From positions 1,150,001-1,214,000 of the forward strand of contig NC_020505.1 of assembly GCF_000310245.1 (NCBI RefSeq): 64,000 nucleotides of DNA, given 5' to 3'. Made by a program: the position numbers and the translations under genes. This document shows positions 45,936 through 55,440 of the stretch, piece by piece. The stretch comes from Candidatus Sulfuricurvum sp. RIFRC-1. GTDB lineage: Bacteria; Campylobacterota; Campylobacteria; Campylobacterales; Sulfurimonadaceae. Numbering within the stretch: position 1 is the first letter of the stretch; each line of letters begins with the position of its first letter. The notes beneath the pieces are model-generated. The model searched no databases, was not told the DNA's origin, and saw nothing but the letters and a program-made list of their open reading frames with translations.

Positions 45936-46745
45936 TTATTCCCCTATGATAAATGAGCCTTCAAAATAGCCCTTTGAGATAAAATCACGTGCCTCGGCTT
46001 CACATTTAAATCCGCTCAGCCACACACGAAATAGACGTTTGTTATTATACTCTGTATCTTTGATGATTGCAGAGTAGCCATGAAAATTTGAATATTTTTG
46101 TTTCGTCGTTGTTGCACCTTCAAATCTCTCAAACGAGCCGATTTGAACAAAAAAATTGCTTAAGACGGATTCTCTAGGCCCTTTTGCAATAGCCTGCAAA
46201 TCGATGGTTCGTGACGAGGAAGGCTCAAAACCCAAGACTTCTAACGTTACCGGTGCCGTCCCTTTTTTATCTACACCGATTTGTTGCGCAGCGGCATAAG
46301 AGAGATCGATAATTCGACTCTCGACAAACGGTCCGCGATCATTGATCCGAACGATGGTTTGAGCATTGTTTTCAGTGTTGGTTACCCGAACAACAGTATT
46401 CATCGGCAGTGTTTTATGCGCCGCCGTCATGGCATACATATCATACCCCTCACCATTACTGGTTGATTTGCCGTGAAAATCATTTCCGTACCAGCTTGCT
46501 CGTCCGCTTAACACATCTCCAACACGAACAACGGTGGGACAGTATTCTTGTCCCATAACGGTATAGGGACGCATCGTAGCTTGTAGTTCTCCGTTCGTTT
46601 TATAAATTGTTGAAGAACTCATGGCAAGTTGTTCTGAGGGATATTTTTGAGATGGCTTGGTAGATTGATACGAATAGGAACCGGTTTTTGTAGTACATCC
46701 GCCTAATAAAAACAGCATAACAATCAAAAGAGTTTTAATCATCAA
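45936..46745 (-). CDS. rlpA: RlpA-family lipoprotein with DPBB and SPOR domains
   Basis: 269-aa outer membrane lipoprotein; lipobox LLGGC gives Cys17. The double-psi beta-barrel (about 85-180) starts at ASWYGNDFHGKSTSNGE and includes VRINDRGPF, the lytic transglycosylase core of Pseudomonas RlpA, with the conserved acidic residue. A SPOR domain (about 200-265) binds denuded glycan at the septum. It follows an mltD-like gene, overlapping by 11 nt, so the two cell-wall enzymes are produced together. Confidence 0.9.
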   Translation of the reverse strand: MMIKTLLIVMLFLLGGCTTKTGSYSYQSTKPSQKYPSEQLAMSSSTIYKTNGELQATMRPYTVMGQEYCPTVVRVGDVLSGRASWYGNDFHGKSTSNGEGYDMYAMTAAHKTLPMNTVVRVTNTENNAQTIVRINDRGPFVESRIIDLSYAAAQQIGVDKKGTAPVTLEVLGFEPSSSRTIDLQAIAKGPRESVLSNFFVQIGSFERFEGATTTKQKYSNFHGYSAIIKDTEYNNKRLFRVWLSGFKCEAEARDFISKGYFEGSFIIGE

Positions 46746-47955
46746 TTTTTATCTCCTCACCCTCTTTTAATGTATTGGTTAGAAACGGATTTTTAATTTT
46801 TATTTGTTCAAGAGTCACATTATACAATTGCGCGACTGAAACGAGGGTTTCACCCGATTTTACCGTGTGAAAACGGGTATTTTTTAAAAAAGGTTTATTG
46901 ATCGGTATTTTAACCCGACGATTGAGATTTTTTTCCTCTTTCTCACCAATCATATTTTCCATCATGATAGTGGTTTTAGGAACATTGTAACGCTTTGAAA
47001 GTTGTTCGAGTGTTTCCCCGGATTTAACCCGATGCATTACAAAATAGCCTCTAAAATCTTTTGGTCTAAATTTGCGTTGAAAATCTTCCAATTTTTCTTT
47101 GGGAATATAGACTGGATAGGATTGAACATTCGGAGGAGTTACCCCTTTTTTCAGATGGGTGTTAAGTCTTACCAAATTGTTTTTAGGCATTTCTAAAACA
47201 GCCGCTATCCGATCGATATTCTCACCTTCAGGAAGATAAACGGTCGCAATAGGATTTTCTTGATTCGTAGTCAGAAGCGAATCATACTGGATTTGAGACA
47301 AGAAAAGTTCATCCGTTGACAACAAAGACAAAGCGACAATTTTTCGAATATAGTTTCGGCTTTCATTGGGGAGAAAACCTCGTTTTGGATCGGTTAAAAT
47401 ATGAATATCGCTGCTTCCGGCTTTTGCAATAGCTCTTCTAAGCCTTCCATCACCGCAATTGTAAGCGATCAATGCCAGATACCATTTTCCAAACTCTTTT
47501 TTTAATGTACTCAAATAAGCGATAGCGGCGCGGGTTGATTTAATGTGATCACGACGCTCATCAACAAACTTATTGACACGTAATCCCTGTAGTTTTCCCG
47601 TACTCTCCATAAACTGCCATAATCCGGCAGCTCCGCGAGATGAAGTCGTTTCAACTCTTAGTTGAGATTCAACCAAAACAACAAATAGAAATTCGCTCGG
47701 CAAATCGGATTGGGCAATCAAAGAAGAGAGCATAGGGATAAAAATATCAGCATTTTCAGAAGATTCCACAAAACCATTCAATGCACATTCGCGTTTTTTC
47801 TGAGCGTACACATCATGCAGATAGGGGTCGTTGAGGTAATTAGCGGGGATATCAAAATGACTTAGAACTTCGATCTTTTCACGATCATGCGGATCAAATC
47901 CGATTCCATACATAGAGAGGGGGAAAAGAAATATCAACACTATCAGATGCTTCAT
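46735..47955 (-). CDS. MltD-type lytic transglycosylase with LysM domains
   Basis: 406-aa exported enzyme. Signal peptide at 1-17. The SLT domain (about 80-220) has its catalytic Glu96 in LFVVLVESQLR, followed by GAAGLWQFMESTG and ALIAYNCGDGRL. Two LysM repeats lie near 305-350 and 357-402, each opening with a V-K-S-G-E-T-L motif. This is the MltD layout, so it should cleave glycan strands to 1,6-anhydro products. Same place as Cj0645 in C. jejuni. Confidence 0.9.
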   Translation of the reverse strand: MKHLIVLIFLFPLSMYGIGFDPHDREKIEVLSHFDIPANYLNDPYLHDVYAQKKRECALNGFVESSENADIFIPMLSSLIAQSDLPSEFLFVVLVESQLRVETTSSRGAAGLWQFMESTGKLQGLRVNKFVDERRDHIKSTRAAIAYLSTLKKEFGKWYLALIAYNCGDGRLRRAIAKAGSSDIHILTDPKRGFLPNESRNYIRKIVALSLLSTDELFLSQIQYDSLLTTNQENPIATVYLPEGENIDRIAAVLEMPKNNLVRLNTHLKKGVTPPNVQSYPVYIPKEKLEDFQRKFRPKDFRGYFVMHRVKSGETLEQLSKRYNVPKTTIMMENMIGEKEEKNLNRRVKIPINKPFLKNTRFHTVKSGETLVSVAQLYNVTLEQIKIKNPFLTNTLKEGEEIKIDD

Positions 47956-47970
47956 ATCCCCTCCATAACT

Positions 47971-48747
47971 CTAACCTAAACCAAAGAGATTTTTAGCATT
48001 TCGGGTTGTCAGCGATTCGATTGATTCAACACTCATTTCTAATAATTCTCCCATTTTATCGGCCACAAATCGGGTATATGAGGGTTCATTGCGGCTCCCT
48101 CTATGCGGGTGGGGTGTGAGGTAGGGTCCATCGGTCTCAATGAGAAGTTTATCGTGTGGAATTTTGGGCAAGATGTTGACCAGTTTTTTGGCATTTTGAA
48201 AGGTGACGACTCCGCCGATACCAAAATAAAATCCCTCTTTTGCAAGAGAAAGAAGCTCGTCATCGGCGTTATAGCAGTGCAGAACTCCCCCTACTTCACC
48301 AGCACCCTCTTCGAGGAGTACCATTTTTGCATCATGGCTCGCGTCGCGAATATGGATAATCAGCGGCTTTTTAACCTTTTTGGCAAATCGTATATGAGCG
48401 CGGAAAACTTCATCTTGGCGGGTTTTTTCGGCATATTTCTCTTCATCGCTCCCCTCAAGTCTAAAATAATCCAATCCGCATTCACCGATCGCAACGCATT
48501 TTAGATGAGCGGCATATGTTTCGAAATCAACCGATTCCATATGCTCCATATCATAAGGATGCACCCCAACGGCAAAATAAACATCCTCATACGCTTCGCA
48601 CAGCTCTATCGCCCGTGGCAGTGTTGTGGGATGGGCTCCGGGGATGATAAACCCTTCCACTCCCGCTTCGTGAGCGCGTGCCATCATCTCTTCAAAATCC
48701 TCGCGGTAGCGTTCATCATCCAAATGGACATGGGTATCGATAATCAT
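47971..48747 (-). CDS. tatD: TatD family metal-dependent hydrolase
   Basis: 258-aa TIM-barrel hydrolase. Metal ligands appear in IDTHVHLD (His6, His8), the Glu in AIGECGLDYFR, H in IIHIRDA, H in LHCYN and D in LIETDGPYLT. TatD proteins act as 3'-5' exonucleases or deoxyribonucleases with roles in DNA repair. It overlaps recN by 4 nt, consistent with a repair role. Confidence 0.92.
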   Translation of the reverse strand: MIIDTHVHLDDERYREDFEEMMARAHEAGVEGFIIPGAHPTTLPRAIELCEAYEDVYFAVGVHPYDMEHMESVDFETYAAHLKCVAIGECGLDYFRLEGSDEEKYAEKTRQDEVFRAHIRFAKKVKKPLIIHIRDASHDAKMVLLEEGAGEVGGVLHCYNADDELLSLAKEGFYFGIGGVVTFQNAKKLVNILPKIPHDKLLIETDGPYLTPHPHRGSRNEPSYTRFVADKMGELLEMSVESIESLTTRNAKNLFGLG

Positions 48748-50285
48748 ACGGTTCCTCGGGTACGTTCAAATAAATCTCTTGCAAATCCGCGCGCTTCTTC
48801 ACTCACGCTGTCTCCGCTAATAATACGGGCAATCTCTTCAATCCGCTCAAGTGGATTCAGTTCCCGGACACGGCTTTCATCATCTTTATAGATTAGAAAG
48901 TGCTGTTGCCCCATCGAAGTGAGCTGAGGCTGATGGGAGATGACAAAAATCTGATAGTGGGTTGAGAGATGACGTAATACTTTAGCCACACTCATCGATT
49001 CTTCACCGCTGAGGTTTGCATCAATCTCATCAAGCATTAAAACACCGCCGCCGCTTTGCATACTCTCAACCCCGAGTGCCAGCAAGGCCAGACGAAGCCG
49101 ATTAAACTCCCCTGAACTGAGTTTATCGAGTTTTGTACCGGATAAACCTAATACCGCTTTATCGCATCCCGTAGCACTGAGTACTGAGGATTCCAGTTCC
49201 AAGGTTGCCTCTCGCAGATAAAGCATCACCAAATAACCGTTTAGAGTACTAAGAGTATCTTTAAGAATACTGTGACGCACTCGCGAAAGTTCCTGTGCGG
49301 AGGATTCTAACGATGATTTGAGAGCAGCAATCTTTTTGATAAGATCATCTTTGGAGTGCTCTATCGTCTCGTATGATTCGAGTTCAGATGCTTTTTGATT
49401 CCGATAAGCCAATGCCTCTTCCACACCTCCATAACGTCGTTTTAGCTCCGATATTTGCTCGATTCTATCCAGAATGGATTCAATCGATACCTCTTCAAGC
49501 TCTTCCAAACGCTCCAGCGCCCCTTCAAAAACGCTGCGTAACTCGTTCATCGCATCATCAAAAAATGAACTCTCAATTTCCAGCATTCCAAGTGCACTGC
49601 TCACATGAGATTCATGCGAGAATATCGCCTGAGCCTGAGTGATAGAAGCCTCTATTTTCTCTTTTTTAGAGAGCTGTTTTTTGATAAGGTTTAGCTCTTC
49701 ATCTTCACCGATTCGAGGTTTTATCGCATCAATTTTACCGATTTCATAAAGGGCAAATTCTTTTAGCTCTGAAAGGTTTTTCTCTTTCTCTTCGATCGCT
49801 TTAAGTTGATCAGAGAACAGTTTGAACTCACCATAATGCTCTTTATGCGATTGTAATAAAATGAGATGGCTAGGTATTTTTGCACCGACACGCTCATCAA
49901 CAAGATTAAGTAATGCCGAGGGTTCAAAATCACTGTAATCTTTGAGGCTCAAATGACGCAGATAGGTAGAACTGATTGACTCCATCGAAGATTTCGAGGT
50001 GCTTTGGTTGTTGATGAAATAGCGTGTTTTCTCTTTTTTAACATGACGAAAAATATTGAGAGATTCATTTTGTAGCCCGTAACGTTCTTCATCGATATCC
50101 CACGAAACGCTCGATTCACATATCTGTGCTTCGACATTTTCCAGCCCTACTGAGGCCAAAATGGAACGCATCAAAATCGATTTTCCGCTTCCGCTTGGGC
50201 CGGTAAATACGACAAGCCCAGGATGAAATTCTAAATCAGCCTCTTTAAAAGTTAAAAACTCTTTTAAATAAAATCGTTCTATCAC
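48744..50285 (-). CDS. recN: DNA repair protein RecN
   Basis: 513-aa SMC-like ATPase for double-strand break repair. Walker A GPSGSGKSI is at residues 29-37, coiled-coil arms run about 150-340, the signature LSSGEFNRLRLALLAL lies near 400 and Walker B VLMLDEIDANLSGEES near 425. It is somewhat shorter than E. coli RecN (553 aa), as is typical of the divergent Campylobacterota form. It starts 3 nt after nadK and overlaps tatD by 4 nt. Confidence 0.92.
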   Translation of the reverse strand: MIERFYLKEFLTFKEADLEFHPGLVVFTGPSGSGKSILMRSILASVGLENVEAQICESSVSWDIDEERYGLQNESLNIFRHVKKEKTRYFINNQSTSKSSMESISSTYLRHLSLKDYSDFEPSALLNLVDERVGAKIPSHLILLQSHKEHYGEFKLFSDQLKAIEEKEKNLSELKEFALYEIGKIDAIKPRIGEDEELNLIKKQLSKKEKIEASITQAQAIFSHESHVSSALGMLEIESSFFDDAMNELRSVFEGALERLEELEEVSIESILDRIEQISELKRRYGGVEEALAYRNQKASELESYETIEHSKDDLIKKIAALKSSLESSAQELSRVRHSILKDTLSTLNGYLVMLYLREATLELESSVLSATGCDKAVLGLSGTKLDKLSSGEFNRLRLALLALGVESMQSGGGVLMLDEIDANLSGEESMSVAKVLRHLSTHYQIFVISHQPQLTSMGQQHFLIYKDDESRVRELNPLERIEEIARIISGDSVSEEARGFARDLFERTRGTV

Positions 50286-50288
50286 CGA

Positions 50289-51143
50289 TTAATTCCCCCA
50301 TCCGAGTTTCTCTTTGAGGACTTCAAAATAATTGAACTCCCTGCGGTGAATCAGATGGGCTGCACCGCTGGCAAGTTTGATGTTGACGGTATCTTTATGA
50401 CTGATTTTTACCAGATCTTGACCGTCAATAATCACCAAAGCACTCGCATCCGGGGTTTTCATTTCGATTTCAAAATGACCGGGAAAGACCATCGGCCGCT
50501 GTGTCAGCGAATGGGGGCATATCGGTGTCAATGCGAATACCTGCGACAGCGGGAAAAGAACCGGTCCTCCTGCAGAGAGGTTGTACGCCGTTGAACCGGT
50601 AGGAGTTGAAACAACGACACCATCGCCGTAATAGGTGTTAAAACTTTGTCCATCGACGTACGTCTCGATATGGATCATTTTCGCGATTGAGGGGCGAGTT
50701 AATACAATATCATTAAAGGCAAATACTTCATTGACCCCTTTTTGAGTAACAATCGTTGCTTGCAAGATGGAGCGTTTATCGATACGGTATTCCCCCTCGA
50801 TCATCTTATCCACAAACGATTCGAGTTCTGCGAAATCAAGATCGGCCAAAAATCCGAGTTTTCCCGCATGAATCCCTAAAACAGGGATCTGATAACGGTA
50901 CGAGCGGCGAACAGCCGAGATAAGCGTTCCATCCCCGCCGATGGTAACGAGAAAATCGCTGTTTTCACACATCATCTCAAACGGTTGACCCATAACATCG
51001 ATCATTCCGCCACTGATATTGTCGATAATCACTTCTATCCCGCGCGATTCAAAAATTCGTTTGGCTTCGAAAAACATCACCTTTAACTCAGGGGTAGAGG
51101 GGCGAAGGATCATGCCGACACGCTTAATATTAGTTAATTTCAA
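50289..51143 (-). CDS. nadK: NAD kinase
   Basis: 284-aa ATP-dependent kinase making NADP. The GGDGT motif is at 69-73, the NE/D-type motif appears in FNDIVLTRPS and the conserved PTGSTAYNLSAGGP follows. Start is TTG 51143 with GAGGGG upstream. It is the first gene of the 13-gene operon ending with mrdA, and a promoter-like sequence precedes it. The nadK-recN pair is conserved in Campylobacterota and other phyla. Confidence 0.94.
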   Translation of the reverse strand: MKLTNIKRVGMILRPSTPELKVMFFEAKRIFESRGIEVIIDNISGGMIDVMGQPFEMMCENSDFLVTIGGDGTLISAVRRSYRYQIPVLGIHAGKLGFLADLDFAELESFVDKMIEGEYRIDKRSILQATIVTQKGVNEVFAFNDIVLTRPSIAKMIHIETYVDGQSFNTYYGDGVVVSTPTGSTAYNLSAGGPVLFPLSQVFALTPICPHSLTQRPMVFPGHFEIEMKTPDASALVIIDGQDLVKISHKDTVNIKLASGAAHLIHRREFNYFEVLKEKLGWGN

Positions 51144-51168
51144 TCTATTCCCCTCTTTTTTGTATTCT

Positions 51169-51196
51169 ATTATAGCTAACTTGAGACCAAGGACAA
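51169..51196 (-). promoter_or_regulatory. Promoter of the nadK-to-mrdA operon
   Basis: On the minus strand TTGTCC, a 16-nt spacer, then TATAAT. Transcription would start about 20 nt before the TTG start of nadK and could run about 10.5 kb, since all later gaps are 15 nt or less. Confidence 0.55.
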
Positions 51197-51200
51197 AATT

Positions 51201-52082
51201 TTATGGCTGATTGTAATATTCCAGTGCAATCCCCTCGCGCAACCCGTCATCGATTATAATCGCCTCATGACACCCCATCACTTCATAAATAGCGGTAACC
51301 ATTAAAATACCGGCGATGATAAAATTTTCACGTCCTACCCCGACGTAACGGATACGTGTTAAGTCGTCCATCGCTAAGAGATCCTCATAAACACGATAAC
51401 AATCTTCTAAACGCAAGCGATACCCATTGACCTTTTCGGAATCATAGCTCTCATAATCCATCCCAAGCAAATAAGCGGCTATAGTTGTAGGGGTTCCTGC
51501 CGTGAGTACCAGCTGAAGAGGATAAGAAAGATCAATCGATCCTTCTATACTCTCTTTAAACTGATTGATTTTATCCAACAGTTCTGTTGTCGATCCGGCA
51601 CATTCTGAGAGGGTTACAATCCCCATATTCAAGCTCACGGAATGAGTCTCGCTGCCTGTGTATCGGATGAGTTCGGTGGAGCCTCCGCCGATATCGGCCA
51701 ATACAAAGGATTGAGGTTTTATATTTAATGCTTCCATCCGATACCGTACTGCATTTAACGTAAGTTCAGCCTCTTTTTGGCTATCAATAATACTAAAATG
51801 GATTCCAGTATTTTCTGCAATTTTTTGAAGAATTATGGCTGAATTTGAAGCAAGCCTCATTGCGGCCGTCGTATAGGCAATCACATCATTATTTTTGAAA
51901 TCGAGTTTTCTCTTAGCTTCCGTAATCGCATCATTGATACGATACAGCGCATTTTCACCGATCGTATTAGTTGCATGAAGTGCTTCAGCCGTTTTAACGA
52001 TCTTCTCGAAGCTTTTTCCCCACATTTGACCGTCAAACTCGATAAAACGGATAGTATTGGAACCTAAATCGATTGCTATCAT
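51201..52082 (-). CDS. Ppx/GppA family phosphatase
   Basis: 293-aa ASKHA-fold protein, the exopolyphosphatase/guanosine pentaphosphate phosphatase family. Phosphate loop 1 AIDLGSNTIRFIEF is at 3-16, the second loop DIGGGSTELIR near 131. Only the N-terminal two lobes are present; E. coli Ppx has a further HD-like C-terminal part. Short forms are usual in Campylobacterota. It may hydrolyse polyphosphate or pppGpp. It overlaps the WD40 gene by 4 nt (ATGA). Confidence 0.9.
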   Translation of the reverse strand: MIAIDLGSNTIRFIEFDGQMWGKSFEKIVKTAEALHATNTIGENALYRINDAITEAKRKLDFKNNDVIAYTTAAMRLASNSAIILQKIAENTGIHFSIIDSQKEAELTLNAVRYRMEALNIKPQSFVLADIGGGSTELIRYTGSETHSVSLNMGIVTLSECAGSTTELLDKINQFKESIEGSIDLSYPLQLVLTAGTPTTIAAYLLGMDYESYDSEKVNGYRLRLEDCYRVYEDLLAMDDLTRIRYVGVGRENFIIAGILMVTAIYEVMGCHEAIIIDDGLREGIALEYYNQP

Positions 52083-54205
52083 AGGGCTGTGATATCATTA
52101 ATACGCATTGAAGGCATCCACGTCTCAAACGAACCTTGTTTAAGTACGTCAAGATCGAGTTTTGAAGTGTAAACATTTTTAAAATAATCAAATACGCTCA
52201 TGATTCCTTCGTCGATTCCGAACAACCCAACATAATGACGGATACCCCGTTCTACGATATCTTGCGGTGCTTTCATATGTATTTTATCTTCCAACTGAAC
52301 GCAATATGCCTGTGCAACCACACCCGCCATAGCCGTAAATTTATCGGTAATACCGAAGTAAGGCTCAAAAACCGAAAGGGTCTCTTGCGCAAGCCCTTTT
52401 GAGGCAAATTTTAGTGCTTTATCCACTAAAGTATTCCATTGCCGCTCCAAAACCTGTGCTTCATGAGTTTCATAGAGCAACGGATAGGAACTGAGATAGC
52501 CAAATGCATTAGAGAGATTATTCGATGCAATCGCATCATAGAAAAGATGCTTAACCCTAATCGTATCCGACATCTCTTGTGCTTCGGCAGAATAATCAGG
52601 AAAAGATTTCAAAATTTCACACGATTTTCGAGCATTGACGTAATCACCTTGAGCATATCCCTTGTGTGCTTGAATATAGAGTTTATCAGCATAATCCATG
52701 ATGGTAGTGTATTCGGAAAACTCTTTTAAAAACGGATGCATCTTAATCAATTCAAAAAATTTGACAAAATCACGAGCAGCAATTGTTTTTTTCATGTATT
52801 CATACATTTTACGCTGATCAAAAAGTTGCTGTATTAATATGGTTTTCTCGGAAATTCCCCGATACGGCGCTAATAGCTGACGAGCCTGTTCATCCCCATT
52901 ATGGGTTAATATTAACTCTTGAACTTTAAAAAAGAGTTTTTTCCATCGTATTTCCATATTTCTATACGGTTCAGAGTCTTGAAAAGCGGGAAATTGCTTT
53001 GCCATGGAGTAAGCCAAAGGAAATCGTCCCTCTTGCACATAAGTTTTAAACTGCGTATACTTTTCATACGCACTTAGCATTTGATTAATCAAAGCATTTT
53101 TTTTCGGAATACCGATAAAAATACTCAGAATCTCTTTTGCTTTTTGACGTTCATTTTTTTCGAGGAAAAGACGTGCTTTTTCCAAAACATCCGCCCATAT
53201 CCGCTCAGCGGCTTCATAAGGTTTAGAATAAAGAATCATCGGATTAGCATCAAGAGCATCGTAAAAGAGTTTATACTGCTCTTCACGAAGCATTTTAAAA
53301 AGTTGTTCTTCATTCCCAAACAGAGAATAAATGCGGATGTTCCCCTCAACGGTACCGATCGCCAAACGAAACGGAGTGTCTACAAAGGCAAGAGTGCTGA
53401 TCGATTCGTTTTCTTTAATGTAGCGTTGTGAAATTTGGTCCATTATTTGCAGATCATACAGCCCAACATATCCCAGTTTCGTCCCTACAAACGCGAAGCG
53501 CTTATCAATACTTATCGCCATTGATGTAACTTCATCATTCATTTTCGGCAAGCGTTTGATCACTTTGCCATTACGCATATCCCAGACGATAATTCCACCC
53601 TCTTTTTCAGCAGAAAGAAGCTTTGCTGCGGGCAAGAAAATGATTTTTACAATCGCGCTGTTATGCCCTCGAAGCTTTATCGGATGCTTCATAATCGCCA
53701 TATTCAGGAGATTAATCGTTCGATCGTAACTCCCTGTCGCAATCCATTGACCGTTATCGTTAAAAGAAACTGTACTGACAAAATCTGAATGAGGAGGCAT
53801 AGAGAAGGCCAGCCTGACTGTTTTGAGAACCCAGGCAAACGATTTGCCGTCTTGTCCGCATGTTACACAATAACGGCCGTTCGGATCGATACCGACACTC
53901 TCGATTTCCCCTTGGTGCCGACCTACTTTAAAAAGAAGCTCTTTATCGGGAACATTAAATAAAGCAGCATTGTTGCTACCGGGAATTATGGAAATCGAAA
54001 ACTTACCATCGGTAGTCATATCGACATGCGAACCGATAAATCGTTCATGAACGATACTGCTTTTAAAACCGCCGACAACCGCGTAGTTTGTTAAATCAAT
54101 AATCCGAAGGGAGTTTAGAGAATCTATGACCCCTATTTTCCCATCATTAAGTGCTTTAAGCATTAAAATAGGAGCTTTAATATTAAATAATTTTAAAACT
54201 TCCAT
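52079..54205 (-). CDS. WD40-repeat protein with helical C-terminal region
   Basis: 708-aa protein with no signal peptide. Residues 1-310 form a WD40-type propeller; repeat-like units are GEIESVGIDPNGRYCVTCGQ, SDFVSTVSFNDNGQWIATGS and NDEVTSMAISIDKRFAFVGT. The rest (about 315-690) is helical with a repeating unit around FFKVQELILTHNGDEQARQLL and similar segments, maybe a tetratrico-type scaffold. It likely acts as a cytoplasmic protein-binding platform; the partner is unknown. Lies between ilvA and the Ppx/GppA gene, overlapping the latter by 4 nt. Confidence 0.8.
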   Translation of the reverse strand: MEVLKLFNIKAPILMLKALNDGKIGVIDSLNSLRIIDLTNYAVVGGFKSSIVHERFIGSHVDMTTDGKFSISIIPGSNNAALFNVPDKELLFKVGRHQGEIESVGIDPNGRYCVTCGQDGKSFAWVLKTVRLAFSMPPHSDFVSTVSFNDNGQWIATGSYDRTINLLNMAIMKHPIKLRGHNSAIVKIIFLPAAKLLSAEKEGGIIVWDMRNGKVIKRLPKMNDEVTSMAISIDKRFAFVGTKLGYVGLYDLQIMDQISQRYIKENESISTLAFVDTPFRLAIGTVEGNIRIYSLFGNEEQLFKMLREEQYKLFYDALDANPMILYSKPYEAAERIWADVLEKARLFLEKNERQKAKEILSIFIGIPKKNALINQMLSAYEKYTQFKTYVQEGRFPLAYSMAKQFPAFQDSEPYRNMEIRWKKLFFKVQELILTHNGDEQARQLLAPYRGISEKTILIQQLFDQRKMYEYMKKTIAARDFVKFFELIKMHPFLKEFSEYTTIMDYADKLYIQAHKGYAQGDYVNARKSCEILKSFPDYSAEAQEMSDTIRVKHLFYDAIASNNLSNAFGYLSSYPLLYETHEAQVLERQWNTLVDKALKFASKGLAQETLSVFEPYFGITDKFTAMAGVVAQAYCVQLEDKIHMKAPQDIVERGIRHYVGLFGIDEGIMSVFDYFKNVYTSKLDLDVLKQGSFETWMPSMRINDITAL

Positions 54206-54219
54206 TTCTAATGATCCCT

Positions 54220-55431
54220 TTAGTGTTCTTCACTGCTTAGATAGCGGTGTTCTTTGAGTAATGCACGAATCTGAGATTGGTGTTCTTTCCCTTTTGTCTC
54301 CAAATGAATCATCACATTGGCATCCCCATACGCCAGTGTCGTAGAGGTACGATCATAATCAATATGAACGATATTGGCATTGAGTCCTTGGAGCATCTCG
54401 GTAAGTTTCATCAATGCTCCCGGTTTATCAACCAACGTGACGGTAAGTTTCATTTTACGTCCCGATTTAATAAGCCCTTTTTCGATAATGATCGAAAGAA
54501 GCGTCACATCCATATTTCCGCCGCTGAGAACAATACCAATCTTTTTACCTTGAAGATCACTCAGATGAGCGTGTAAAACTGCAGCAACACCCACTGCACC
54601 TGCACCCTCAACAACGAGTTTCTGACGCTCTAATAAAAATAAAATCGCATTAGCGATCTCTTCATCATCGACACTCACCATGCGATCAACGCACTCTAAA
54701 ATATGCCCTAATGTCACTTCAGAGGTATCTCGAACCGCAATACCATCCGCAATCGTTCGTACCGAAGTGCTGTCAATCGCTCGCTTTGCATCAAAAGAGT
54801 CTCTCATAGCCGGAGCACCCACAGCACTTACACCGATCACTTCTGTTTTAGGGGAGAGAGCTTTAAAGGCAGAAGCCATCCCGGAAATCAAACCGCCACC
54901 GCCGACAGGGATCAAAACTGCATCAAGATCATTCATCGAATCAATCATCTCAAGCGCGATAGTTCCCTGTCCCGCCATAACCGCTTCATCCGTAAACGGA
55001 TGGACGAAAACCATGCCATGTTCACGTCCATAAGCCGCTGCATAGGCATAGGCTTCATCGTAATTGCTTCCGGCCAAAATAACCTCTGCACCGTAATAGC
55101 GTACTCCGTTAATTTTGGTCAAAGGGGTCGATTCGGGCATTACAATCAGCGCTTTAGCCTCAAACATCTGTGCAGCCATAGCAACACCCTGCGCATGGTT
55201 ACCCGCACTTGCAGCGATAACACCGCATGAGCGTTCTGCCTCACTTAAAGAGGCTATTTTATTGTAAGCACCACGGATTTTAAAAGCTCCGGTCACTTGG
55301 AGATTCTCATTTTTGAGATAAATCTCGATCCCGCACTCTTCACTCAGTCTCGGAGCATACGCGAACGGTGTCTCAACGACCGTCCCGCGAATACGCTCAT
55401 GCGCTTGATATATTGTTTCTAAATCAACCAA
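54220..55431 (-). CDS. ilvA: Threonine ammonia-lyase with ACT domain
   Basis: 403-aa PLP enzyme that deaminates threonine to 2-oxobutanoate, first step of isoleucine synthesis. The PLP lysine is K51 in TGAFKIRGAYNK; the phosphate-cradle motif GGGGLISG follows near 173, and the Asn-containing SAGNHAQG near 75. A C-terminal ACT domain (about 328-400) suggests allosteric control by isoleucine or valine. The size, close to 400 aa, is that of the short IlvA form. It starts 9 nt after the CoA-binding protein gene. Confidence 0.93.
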   Translation of the reverse strand: MVDLETIYQAHERIRGTVVETPFAYAPRLSEECGIEIYLKNENLQVTGAFKIRGAYNKIASLSEAERSCGVIAASAGNHAQGVAMAAQMFEAKALIVMPESTPLTKINGVRYYGAEVILAGSNYDEAYAYAAAYGREHGMVFVHPFTDEAVMAGQGTIALEMIDSMNDLDAVLIPVGGGGLISGMASAFKALSPKTEVIGVSAVGAPAMRDSFDAKRAIDSTSVRTIADGIAVRDTSEVTLGHILECVDRMVSVDDEEIANAILFLLERQKLVVEGAGAVGVAAVLHAHLSDLQGKKIGIVLSGGNMDVTLLSIIIEKGLIKSGRKMKLTVTLVDKPGALMKLTEMLQGLNANIVHIDYDRTSTTLAYGDANVMIHLETKGKEHQSQIRALLKEHRYLSSEEH

Positions 55432-55440
55432 GGATACCCT

